A stretch of 64,000 nt of DNA, taken from NCBI RefSeq assembly GCF_002090095.1, contig NZ_BBRJ01000003.1, forward strand, positions 1 to 64,000, in the 5' to 3' direction. A program made the position numbers and the translations under genes. This document shows positions 38,880 through 46,755 of this stretch, piece after piece. The stretch is from Demequina sp. NBRC 110053. GTDB lineage: Bacteria; Actinomycetota; Actinomycetes; Actinomycetales; Demequinaceae. Every line of letters begins with the position of its first letter. The first letter of the stretch is position 1. The notes beneath the pieces were generated by a model, which saw only the letters and a list, made by a program, of their open reading frames with translations, did not search any database and was not told the origin of the DNA.

Positions 38880-38884
38880 TGAAG

Positions 38885-40135
38885 ATGCACCAGGTCGACG
38901 CCCACGCCGCCACCAGCGGCGACGCCAGCGCTCACGCGTCCCCGCCTCCCCGCATCGGCCTGTGGCTGGTGGGCGCACGCGGCTCCGTGGCGACCACGGC
39001 AGTCCTCGGCCTCGCCGCGATCGCCCAGGGCCATGCGACCGCCACGGGCTGCGTCACGGCGGGCGAGCAGTTCGCGGGCGCCCCCCTGCCCGACTTCGGC
39101 AGCTTCGTCGTGGGCGGGCACGACGTGATCGACGCCTCCATGGAGCTGCGCGCGCAGACACTGGTCGATGGCCGCATGATCCCCCACCATCTGCTCGAGT
39201 CGACGCGGTCCGCCCTCGCTGCCGCTGACGCCGAGGTGCGCCCGGGCTACACCTCGATGCATGTCGCGGGCGCGGCGGCCGAGTCCCAGCAGGCCGCCGC
39301 CGAACGCCTGGCTGGCGACATCCTCGACTTCCAGCGCCGCCACGACCTGCAGCGCGTCGTGATGGTGGACCTCGCGTCCACCGAGGCGGTGCCGGACACC
39401 GCGCCGGAGTTCTTCGACGCCGACCTGCTGCGAGCCAGCCTCAAGGATCCGGACCGAGCGGTGCTGCCGCCCAGCTCCGTGATGGCGTACGCCGCCATCC
39501 TCGCGGGGGTCTCGTACGCATGCTTCACCCCGTCGGCCGGCATGAACCTGCCCGTCCTGATGGACCTCGCGACCGAGCGCGGCATCCCCGTCGCCGGCCA
39601 GGACGGCAAGACCGGCCAGACGTGGCTGCGCACCGTTCTCGGTCCCGCCTTCGCCGCCCGCGGGCTGTCCGTCCTGTCGTGGGCGGGCACCAACCTGCTC
39701 GGCGGCGGTGACGGCGCCACTCTCGCCGATCCGGTCGCGGTCCGCAGCAAGCTGTCCTCCAAGACACGCGGCCTCAAGGCCATCACCGGCAGCGACGTCA
39801 CTCCCCTCCACATCGACAACGTGCCTGATCTGGGCGACATCAAGGTCGCATGGGACCACGTCCATGCCGAGGGCTTCCTCGGATCGCGTCTCACCCTGCA
39901 GACCACCTGGTCCGCCTACGACTCGATGCTCGCCGCGCCCATGGTGCTCGATCTCGCTCGCCTCCTGAGCCTCGCGGCCGAGGCCGGGTCGAGAGGACCG
40001 GTCGCCGAGCTCGGGTTCTTCTTCAAGGACCCGTGGGGCAGCGACCGCCACGACTTCGCGGCGCAGGCAGACGAGCTCGTGCGGTGGGTCGACGAGGCCG
40101 CACAGCGGGTCGGCGCGGCGCTCTCGCACTCGTGA
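38885..40135 (+). CDS. Inositol-3-phosphate synthase-like sugar-phosphate cyclase
   Basis: 416 residues, first gene of the Ebo-like operon. N-terminal NAD-binding loop VGARGSVAT (about 29-37); the catalytic region AGQDGKTGQT (about 237-246), LLGGGDGATL, and LGDIKVAWDH (about 317-326) followed by DSMLAAPMVLDL. These resemble the eukaryotic-type enzyme (FKSGQT, NNDG, GDSKVA, LLATPL) more than the shorter mycobacterial Ino1. The likely reaction is NAD-dependent cyclisation of glucose 6-phosphate or a related sugar phosphate to a carbocycle. ATG 38885 is 5 nt after GGGAG. Linkage to Ebo genes suggests a dedicated biosynthetic role; general inositol (mycothiol) synthesis is the alternative. Confidence 0.85.
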   Translation: MHQVDAHAATSGDASAHASPPPRIGLWLVGARGSVATTAVLGLAAIAQGHATATGCVTAGEQFAGAPLPDFGSFVVGGHDVIDASMELRAQTLVDGRMIPHHLLESTRSALAAADAEVRPGYTSMHVAGAAAESQQAAAERLAGDILDFQRRHDLQRVVMVDLASTEAVPDTAPEFFDADLLRASLKDPDRAVLPPSSVMAYAAILAGVSYACFTPSAGMNLPVLMDLATERGIPVAGQDGKTGQTWLRTVLGPAFAARGLSVLSWAGTNLLGGGDGATLADPVAVRSKLSSKTRGLKAITGSDVTPLHIDNVPDLGDIKVAWDHVHAEGFLGSRLTLQTTWSAYDSMLAAPMVLDLARLLSLAAEAGSRGPVAELGFFFKDPWGSDRHDFAAQADELVRWVDEAAQRVGAALSHS

Positions 40136-41022
40136 CGACCGCCACCATGCGGCTGGGCGACCTGCTGGAGCTCGTGCGCGCTCCAGCGGTGCTGACGGTG
40201 CTCGGCGACACCCTCGTGGGCGGGGCGGCGAGCGGACAGCCGGCCACCGTCCGGCGAGCCGCCCTCCCGCTCGCCTCCGCCTGCCTGTACGCGGGCGGCA
40301 TGGCGCTCAACGACTACGCGGACCGCGACATCGACGCCAGCGAGCGCCCGGAGCGACCCATACCCTCGGGACGCGTGTCGCCCAGGCGCGCACTGGCGGT
40401 CGCATCCGGTCTGACCGGCGCCGGCCTGGCACTGGCGGCCATCGGCGGCGGCCGCAAGGCCTTCGCGGTGGCCGTGCCGCTGGCCGCGTGCGTCTGGGTG
40501 TACGACACGCTCGCCAAGGATCACCCCACCGGCCCCGCGGTCATGGCAGCGTGTCGCGGCCTCGATGTGCTGATGGGCGCCGGCGCCGGCCGCCTCGCGC
40601 CAGCGCTTCCCGCGGCGACCGGGATAGCCGCGCACACGGCCGCCGTCACCGTCCTCTCTCGAGGCGAGGTTCACGGCACCTCCCCCGTCATCGCAAGCAG
40701 CGCCGCGGCCGTGACGACCGCCGGGGCCGCCGTGGTCACCGCTGGCGCGCTGAGGCGATCCGCGCGTCGTGGCGCGCTGGCGGCCGCGGCCGCAGCGGCC
40801 TACGTCGCTCGGTCACTGCCCCACCAGCTGGCGGCGGCACGGGAGCCGACCGCGCAGCATGCCCGCGTGGCGACGCGCCAGGGCATCCGGTCGATGGTGC
40901 CGCTCCAGGCGTCGTGGGCGGCGCGGGCCGGCAGCGGCGGCGCGGTCGCCTTCCTCGCCGGCGTGGAAGCCGTCGGAGCGCTGCTGAGAATGCGCGTCAA
41001 GCGGACGGTGAGCGAGACATGA
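40132..41022 (+). CDS. eboC: UbiA-like prenyltransferase, EboC type
   Basis: 296 residues, about eight membrane helices. The two aspartate motifs are present: NDYADRDID at residues 60-68 and YDTLAKD at 124-130, the second shorter than usual. UbiA enzymes attach a prenyl chain from prenyl diphosphate to an acceptor in the membrane. GTG overlaps the upstream stop and the stop overlaps the next ATG. In an Ebo setting the acceptor is unknown; a carbocyclic polyol from the first gene is a reasonable inference. Confidence 0.82.
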   Translation: MTTATMRLGDLLELVRAPAVLTVLGDTLVGGAASGQPATVRRAALPLASACLYAGGMALNDYADRDIDASERPERPIPSGRVSPRRALAVASGLTGAGLALAAIGGGRKAFAVAVPLAACVWVYDTLAKDHPTGPAVMAACRGLDVLMGAGAGRLAPALPAATGIAAHTAAVTVLSRGEVHGTSPVIASSAAAVTTAGAAVVTAGALRRSARRGALAAAAAAAYVARSLPHQLAAAREPTAQHARVATRQGIRSMVPLQASWAARAGSGGAVAFLAGVEAVGALLRMRVKRTVSET

Positions 41023-41897
41023 CTCCTCCCCCGTTCACCCTCGGATACGGCACCAACGGCTTCGCTGACCACCCGCTGAGCACGGCGCTCGACCTGCTGG
41101 AGGCCGAGGGGTACGGCGCCGTGGCGCTCACCGTGGGGTTCCCGCACGTCGATCCGTTCGACCCTGACTGGAAGAGCGGCGCGCTGAGGCTCCGCGAGCG
41201 GCTCGCAGGCGCGCACGGCGGCACCGGCATGGCCGTGGTGATCGAGACCGGTACGCGGTTCCTGCTCGACCCGCGGCGCAAGCACCGTCCCACCCTGGTC
41301 GACCTGGACGCCGGTCTCAGGCTCGAGTACATGGCCAGGGCGATCGAGCTCGCCGCCATCCTCGACGCGCGCTGCGTGTCCTTCTTCTCGGGCGTTCTGC
41401 CCGCGGATGTGAGCGAGATCCGCGCCCGCTCCTTGCTGCGCGAGCGCATGCCCCCGCTGCTCGACCACGCCCACGACCGCGGCGTGGTCCTCAGCCTCGA
41501 GCCCGAGCCCGGCATGGTGATCGAGACCGTCGGCGACGCGCTCGAGCTGCGGCACGACCTCGGTGGACCGCCCGGGCTGGGCGTGACGGTCGACGTGGGG
41601 CACTGCCTCGTCGTGGAGCCCGGCGGCCCACGCGCGGCGCTCGAGGCCGCAGGTCCCGTGCTCACCAACGTCCAGCTCGACGACATGCCGTCCACTCACC
41701 ACGAGCACCGCCCCTTCGGCGAGGGGGACATCGACCTGCCGCTCGTCCTGTCGACGCTCGCGGACGTCGGCTACACCGGCGTGGCGGCCGTGGAGCTGCC
41801 GCGGCACTCGCACGATGCTGCGGGGCTCGCCCAACGGTCGATGGAGGCGCTGACCGACGCTTGGCAGGCGGCCCGCCCACTCGAGGAGGAACGATGA
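41019..41897 (+). CDS. Sugar phosphate isomerase/epimerase-like TIM barrel
   Basis: 292 residues, xylose-isomerase-like (AP_endonuc_2) TIM barrel. Metal-ligand candidates are the Glu in LSLEPEPGM, Asp/His in VDVGHCL, His in STHHEH and Glu in AAVELPRH. Overlaps both neighbours by 4 nt. It is distinct from the EboE TIM barrel three genes later, so the operon has two such enzymes. Probable role is isomerising or epimerising the sugar or cyclitol intermediate. Substrate unknown. Confidence 0.8.
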   Translation: MTPPPFTLGYGTNGFADHPLSTALDLLEAEGYGAVALTVGFPHVDPFDPDWKSGALRLRERLAGAHGGTGMAVVIETGTRFLLDPRRKHRPTLVDLDAGLRLEYMARAIELAAILDARCVSFFSGVLPADVSEIRARSLLRERMPPLLDHAHDRGVVLSLEPEPGMVIETVGDALELRHDLGGPPGLGVTVDVGHCLVVEPGGPRAALEAAGPVLTNVQLDDMPSTHHEHRPFGEGDIDLPLVLSTLADVGYTGVAAVELPRHSHDAAGLAQRSMEALTDAWQAARPLEEER

Positions 41898-42532
41898 CGG
41901 AGACCAGTGCCGGCGAGCAGTGGCTCGCCTCCGCGGAGGCCGATGCGCGGCGCGACCCCGCGACCATGTCGCGTGCGTTCGCGCTCGCGGCCCGCAAGGT
42001 GGGACGCGGCCCGGTGCGTCCTGACACCGACCCGGCCGGAGTGGTCCACGGCGCCGTGGAGGATGCCGCCCGAGCCAGGCTCGTGCGCGCACTCGTCGGC
42101 GCTCACGGCGACGGTGCAGCACCCGTGCTCGCCGAGCTCTACGGTCGCGGCGACAGCGCCGAGCGGCGCGGCGTGCTGCGCGGCCTCGACGCCGTGGTCG
42201 AGCACGGAGACGGGCACGGCGACGACGTGCCGCCCGCAGTGGCCACCGTGGGGGTCGAGCTCGCGCAGGATGCGTTGCGCGCGAACGAGCTCGCCCTGGT
42301 CGCGGCCGCCATGGGCCCGTTCGGCTCCTCCCATCTCGACGCCCACGACTGGCGCCACGCGGTGCTCAAGCTGGTGTTCATGGGCATCAGCCTCGACGCC
42401 GTCTGGGGACTCGACGCGCGCCGAGACGACGAGCTCGCCCGCATGGCGCGCGACTTCGCCGCCGAGCGCCGAGCGGCCGGGCGCCCCGTGCCAGCGGACA
42501 TCTCCCGTCTCACCTCGGAAAGGAGCGCGTGA
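41894..42532 (+). CDS. eboA: EboA domain protein
   Basis: 212 residues, mostly helical, matching the EboA pattern as I know it: FALAARKVGRGPV early, then a helical-repeat-like middle, LRANELALVAAAMGPFG, and WRHAVLKLVFMGISL...GLD near the C-terminus. The biochemical role of EboA is unknown. ATG 41894 overlaps the upstream stop. Its presence is the strongest marker that this operon is an Ebo cluster, since EboA is not known outside such clusters. Confidence 0.85.
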   Translation: MTETSAGEQWLASAEADARRDPATMSRAFALAARKVGRGPVRPDTDPAGVVHGAVEDAARARLVRALVGAHGDGAAPVLAELYGRGDSAERRGVLRGLDAVVEHGDGHGDDVPPAVATVGVELAQDALRANELALVAAAMGPFGSSHLDAHDWRHAVLKLVFMGISLDAVWGLDARRDDELARMARDFAAERRAAGRPVPADISRLTSERSA

Positions 42533-43410
42533 TGCGCATCTTCGACCCCCACATCCACATGACGAGCCGCACCACGGATGACTATGAGGCGATGTACGCC
42601 GCGGGCGTGAGGGCGATCGTCGAGCCTGCGTTCTGGCTGGGGCAGCCCCGCACCACGGTGGGATCGTTCCTGGACTACTTCGACAGCCTGCTGGGCTGGG
42701 AGAGGTTCCGGGCTGCGCAGTTCGGCATCCGCCACCATGCGACCATCGCCCTCAACCCCAAGGAAGCGAACGATCCGCGGTGTCGCGAGGTGCTGGACGA
42801 GATCCCGCGCTACCTCGCCAAGGACGGGGTCGTCGCCGTCGGCGAGGTGGGCTACGACTCCATGACGCCGGCCGAGGACGAGGTCTTCGCCCGCCAGTTG
42901 GAGATGGCCCGCGAGGCGGAGCTTCCGGTGCTCGTGCACACGCCTCACCGCGACAAGCTCGCCGGCACGCGGCGCACCCTCGACGTGGTCCGCGAATCGG
43001 GCCTCGACCCCCAGATGGTGATCGTCGACCACCTCAACGAGACCACCGTCGCCATGGTCCGGGAGGCCGGCGCGTGGCCGGGCTTCTCCATCTATCCCGA
43101 CACCAAGATGGATCCCGACAGGATGGTCGCGATTCTGCGCGAGCACGGAACCGAGCGGATGATCGTCAACTCCGCGGCCGACTGGGGTCGATCCGACCCC
43201 CTGCTGACGCTCGCGACGGGCAAGGCGATGCTCGCGGCGGGCTATGACTCGCAGGACGTCGACCAGGTGCTCTGGTCGAACCCCGTCGCGTTCTATGGCC
43301 AGTCAGGAAACCTGATCCTCGACGCGGTCCCTGGCTTCACCCCTGGCCAGCCCCCCGCACCCGGCATCGAGTTCGAGGGCTCGTCGGTCCTCCGCGGCGC
43401 ACGGAAGTAG
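42532..43410 (+). CDS. eboB: TatD-like metal-dependent hydrolase, EboB type
   Basis: 292 residues, amidohydrolase-like TIM barrel. Metal ligands fit H7 and H9 (DPHIHM), E105 (VGEVGYD), H136 (VHTPH), H167 (VDHLNE) and D217 (AADWG). AAAGGAG precedes ATG 42532 by 6-7 nt; GTG 42529 is an alternative with poor spacing. Related to TatD nucleases, but in Ebo operons a small-molecule substrate is more likely. Confidence 0.83.
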   Translation: MRIFDPHIHMTSRTTDDYEAMYAAGVRAIVEPAFWLGQPRTTVGSFLDYFDSLLGWERFRAAQFGIRHHATIALNPKEANDPRCREVLDEIPRYLAKDGVVAVGEVGYDSMTPAEDEVFARQLEMAREAELPVLVHTPHRDKLAGTRRTLDVVRESGLDPQMVIVDHLNETTVAMVREAGAWPGFSIYPDTKMDPDRMVAILREHGTERMIVNSAADWGRSDPLLTLATGKAMLAAGYDSQDVDQVLWSNPVAFYGQSGNLILDAVPGFTPGQPPAPGIEFEGSSVLRGARK

Positions 43411-43414
43411 CCGC

Positions 43415-44620
43415 GTGCTGCTGTCGTACTGCACGAACGTGCATCCGGCCGAGGACCTCGACGGCGTCATCGAGCAGCTCGGAGCATACGCCGCGCCTGC
43501 GCGCGTGGCTGCGGGACTCGACGTGCTGGGAATCGGGCTGTGGATGCCCGCCGAGCTCGCGCATCGGCTCGACGACAGCACCGAGGAGCGAGCGCGTCTG
43601 AAGGCCGCCCTCGCGGCCCATCACCTGCAGGTCCACACCCTCAACGCCTTCCCGTACGGAGGCTTCCACGACGACGTGGTCAAGCTCGACGTCTACTCCC
43701 CCACGTGGGCGGAGCCGGAGCGCTACGCCTACACCATGGCGTGCGCGCGAGTGCTCGCCGACCTCCTCCCCCCTGGCGTGGCTGGCTCGATCTCCACGCT
43801 GCCGCTGGGATGGCGCACGGGGTGGGGCGCGCAGGAGGACGCAGCAGCCACGGCGGCGCTGGCCCGTCTCAGCGGGGAGCTTCGCACGCTCGCGCAGAGC
43901 GCCGGACGGATGGTGCGGCTGGCGATCGAGCCCGAGCCCGGATGCATCCTGGACAACGTGGAGGACGTGGTCTCGTGGCTCGAGCCGCGGGCGGGGGACG
44001 ACGTGCCGACCGCTGAGCGCATCGATCCCGAGCACGTGGGCGTGTGTCTCGACACCTGCCACCTCGCGGTGTCCTTCGCCGACAGGCAAGCGGGCACGGC
44101 GGAGACGGTGGAGCGCATCGTCAGCGCCGGCCTGCGGGTGGTGAAGGTGCAGGCGTCCGCGGCTCTCCACGTCGACCGGCCACGCTCGCCCGAGGCGCGT
44201 CGGGAGCTCGAGCGGTTCGCGGAGCCTCGCTACGTCCACCAGGTGCGCGAGCTGACGCCGGCCGGAGTGGACGGGCGAGACGATCTTCCGCACGCGCTCG
44301 GCCTCGCGGCACCGGACCATGCCGGCGACGACAGCGCGCCTCTGCCCGGCGACGGTCCCTGGCGGGTCCACTTCCACGTGCCGCTCCACCACGAGCTCGC
44401 CGACCCGCTGGCGGCGACGACCGACGTCCTGCGCGACGCCGTCGCCGCCGTTCGCTCGACACCCTCAGGCGACGAGGCGCATCTCGACATCGAGACCTAC
44501 ACGTGGGCGGTCCTGCCCGACTCGACCGAGTCCCTCGCGCACGGCATCGCCGCGGAGCTCCGGTGGGCGCGCGCGGAGCTGCTGGGCGAGACCGTCGATC
44601 ACCGCGGAGGAGACACCTAG
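43415..44620 (+). CDS. eboE: Metabolite traffic protein EboE (TIM barrel)
   Basis: 401 residues. Starts with the EboE hallmark SYCTNVHPAEDLDG, then TIM-barrel metal residues (LAIEPEPGC, CLDTCHLAVSF, VKVQASAALH) and a C-terminal HIETYTW-type segment (LDIETYTWAVLP). GTG 43415, 4 nt after eboB. In cyanobacteria ebo genes are needed to move the scytonemin monomer out of the cytoplasm, which gave the family its name; whether it transports or modifies is not settled. Confidence 0.86.
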   Translation: MLLSYCTNVHPAEDLDGVIEQLGAYAAPARVAAGLDVLGIGLWMPAELAHRLDDSTEERARLKAALAAHHLQVHTLNAFPYGGFHDDVVKLDVYSPTWAEPERYAYTMACARVLADLLPPGVAGSISTLPLGWRTGWGAQEDAAATAALARLSGELRTLAQSAGRMVRLAIEPEPGCILDNVEDVVSWLEPRAGDDVPTAERIDPEHVGVCLDTCHLAVSFADRQAGTAETVERIVSAGLRVVKVQASAALHVDRPRSPEARRELERFAEPRYVHQVRELTPAGVDGRDDLPHALGLAAPDHAGDDSAPLPGDGPWRVHFHVPLHHELADPLAATTDVLRDAVAAVRSTPSGDEAHLDIETYTWAVLPDSTESLAHGIAAELRWARAELLGETVDHRGGDT

Positions 44621-46042
44621 ATGAGACCCGTACTACTGCTCGACGTCGTCGGCCTGACGGCGACGGCTCTCGCCGACATGCCGCGGCTGTCGCGGCTCGC
44701 CGCCCAGGGCTGGAGCAGCGAGCTCAGCACCGTGCTGCCGGCCGTGACGTGCAGCGTCCAATCGACGATGCTCACCGGGCTCGCTCCGGCCGATCACGGG
44801 ATCGTCGGCAACGGCTGGTACTTCCGCGACCTGGGCGAGGTGCACCTCTGGCGCCAGCACAACCGGCTGGTCGCCGGCGAGAAGGTCTGGGAGAGCGCAC
44901 GCGCGGCCCACCCGCAGTACAGGGCGGCCAACGTCTGCTGGTGGTACGCGATGGGCATGACCACCGATATCACCGTGACGCCGCGGCCCATCTACCACGC
45001 CGACGGCCGCAAGTCGCCCGACGCCTACGTCCGCCCGCCGGCGCTCCACGATGAGCTCGTCGACCAGCTCGGAGACTTCCCCCTCTTCACCTACTGGGGC
45101 CCCACCGCGTCCATCGAGTCGTCACGATGGATCGTGCAGGCGACGCAGCACGTCCTGAGGACCGCCTCGCCGGACCTGACGCTCGCCTACGTGCCGCACC
45201 TGGACTACGACCTCCAGCGGTTCGGCCCCACGTCCGCGCAGGCGCGTCGTGCAGCTGCCGAGCTCGACGCCGCGCTCGCTCCCCTGCTCGACGAGTGCGA
45301 CGAGCGCGGCATCACGGTCCTCGTGGTGTCGGAGTACGGCATCGAGGGTGCTCACCGGCCGGTGCACATCAACCGAGCGCTGCGTTCCGCCGGGCTGCTG
45401 GAGGTGTACGTGCAGGATGGGCGCGAGCAGCTCGACCCCTGGACCTCGCGCGCGTTCGCCGTCGCTGACCATCAGGTCGCGCACGTCTACCTGGGCGATG
45501 CGCACGACGAGGCTCTGCGCAGGAGGGTCAGGGCGCTCCTCGAGGAGCTGCCGGGGGTGGACGAGGTGTTGGACCGCGAGGGCCAGGCCAGGTACGGCAT
45601 CGATCACGAGCGGTCGGGCGAGCTCGTGGTCGTCGCCGAGCCGGGGGCATGGTTCACCTACTACTTCTGGCAGGACGATGCGCGTGCGCCTGAGTACGCA
45701 CGGGGCGTCGACATCCACCGCAAGCCCGGATACGACCCGGCAGAGCTGTTCTTCGATCCAGCGGATCGCTGGGCGAAGGCCAAGGCGGGCGCCAACCTCG
45801 CGCGGAAGAAGGCCGGCCTGCGCTACGCGATGAGCACGGTGCCGCTCGACGCCTCCTGGGTGCGTGGCACCCACGGACGCCTCCCCAGCTCCGCGGCCGA
45901 CACCCCGCTCGTGCTGTGCTCGAGCCCTCAGATCCCGCAGGCGCTCGAGCACATCGTCGCCTCCGACACCGCCCAGGTGCCCGCCGCTGCGATCAAGGAC
46001 CTGACGCTCGATCTCCAGGGACTGGGGGCGGACGGGGGCTAG
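44621..46042 (+). CDS. eboF: Alkaline phosphatase superfamily protein, EboF-like
   Basis: 473 residues, nucleotide pyrophosphatase/phosphodiesterase-like. Nucleophile candidate T43 (PAVTCSVQSTM), first metal Asp D8, TGLAPADHGIVGNGWY, then HLDYDLQRFG and VVSEYGIE...HINRAL for the remaining metal sites. No signal peptide, so probably cytoplasmic. ATG abuts the eboE stop. Would remove or transfer a phosphate or phosphodiester on the pathway product. Last gene of the operon; convergent with the acetyltransferase. Confidence 0.8.
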   Translation: MRPVLLLDVVGLTATALADMPRLSRLAAQGWSSELSTVLPAVTCSVQSTMLTGLAPADHGIVGNGWYFRDLGEVHLWRQHNRLVAGEKVWESARAAHPQYRAANVCWWYAMGMTTDITVTPRPIYHADGRKSPDAYVRPPALHDELVDQLGDFPLFTYWGPTASIESSRWIVQATQHVLRTASPDLTLAYVPHLDYDLQRFGPTSAQARRAAAELDAALAPLLDECDERGITVLVVSEYGIEGAHRPVHINRALRSAGLLEVYVQDGREQLDPWTSRAFAVADHQVAHVYLGDAHDEALRRRVRALLEELPGVDEVLDREGQARYGIDHERSGELVVVAEPGAWFTYYFWQDDARAPEYARGVDIHRKPGYDPAELFFDPADRWAKAKAGANLARKKAGLRYAMSTVPLDASWVRGTHGRLPSSAADTPLVLCSSPQIPQALEHIVASDTAQVPAAAIKDLTLDLQGLGADGG

Positions 46043-46129
46043 GGGCCGAGGTTCGGTGGGGCCGCCGCTCTGCGAGGCGCTCCGGCCGCGGCGGGACCCT
46101 CCCACGCCGCCGTGATCGGGGCCTCGCGC

Positions 46130-46681
46130 TCAGGCGCGCAGCATCACTACGTCGGACTCGTCGCGTCCGCCGACGTTGAAGGTGCGCTCCCCCACCACCT
46201 CGAACCCACATCGGCGATAGAACGCCTGCGCGCGCGCGTTCTCGCTGTTCGTGCCCAGCCATACCGGAGCCTCTCCGTGGGCGTCGACGGCGGCGGCGAC
46301 GCAAGCGTCGAGCAGCGCGGCAGCGATCCCGCTGCCCTGCTGCGCCGGCAGCGCGTAGATCTTCGACAGCTCGTGGATGTGATCGGGGTCGACGCCGACC
46401 GTCGCGAGGGCGCGCGCGGCGAGCGGATCCCCGCACGGCCCGGTCACCACCAGCGCGTACGCGCACAGGCGGTCGCCGTCGGCAGCGACGACCACCGTAG
46501 AGTCCTCACGCGCGACCCACCCGCCGATCACCTCGGCGCTGAGCTTGACGCGCAGATGCTCGGCGATGGCCTCGGCCGTCGTGCTGGGCGGGCACGCCAG
46601 CGGGAAGGTCACCGCTGCGAGCTCCACCAGAGCGGGCACGTCGGTGACGGTCGCCGGACGAACCGTCAGAGGTGAGTTCAC
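46130..46681 (-). CDS. GNAT-family N-acetyltransferase
   Basis: 183 residues. The acetyl-CoA loop reads ALPAQQGSGIAAALLDA (the Q/RxxGxG/A pattern) and the C-terminal NSENARAQAFYRRCGFEVVGER is typical. Acceptor unknown. Start uncertain between GTG 46681 and GTG 46687; neither has a clear ribosome binding site, and a longer frame to 46822 overlaps the esterase. Confidence 0.85.
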   Translation of the reverse strand: MNSPLTVRPATVTDVPALVELAAVTFPLACPPSTTAEAIAEHLRVKLSAEVIGGWVAREDSTVVVAADGDRLCAYALVVTGPCGDPLAARALATVGVDPDHIHELSKIYALPAQQGSGIAAALLDACVAAAVDAHGEAPVWLGTNSENARAQAFYRRCGFEVVGERTFNVGGRDESDVVMLRA

Positions 46682-46755
46682 GCCCACGAGTGTGCCATGC
46701 CCGGCGCTGACGCCGCGTCGACCCCGGGGACGGCGGGCCCCGTGGATCGCCCTTC

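Larger units (their letters stand above)
38476..38884. other. Intergenic region upstream of the Ebo-like operon
   Basis: 409 bases without a credible gene. It holds an AT-richer patch (about 38555-38580), the probable operon promoter (-10 at 38761) and a structured leader (38777-38869). No protein-coding signal in any frame persuades me. Confidence 0.7.

Noticed and set aside
38885-40135. Simple housekeeping ino1 for mycothiol
   Set aside because: Not excluded, but the sequence is unlike the short mycobacterial Ino1 and the gene is translationally coupled to EboC, so a dedicated role is favoured.
44044-45054. Long plus-strand open frame across the eboE-eboF junction
   Set aside because: Arg-rich shadow frame; eboE and eboF in their own frames carry family motifs and abut at 44620/44621.
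46043-46129. Bidirectional terminator between eboF and the acetyltransferase
   Set aside because: GC-rich with weak inverted segments, but I could not define a convincing stem.
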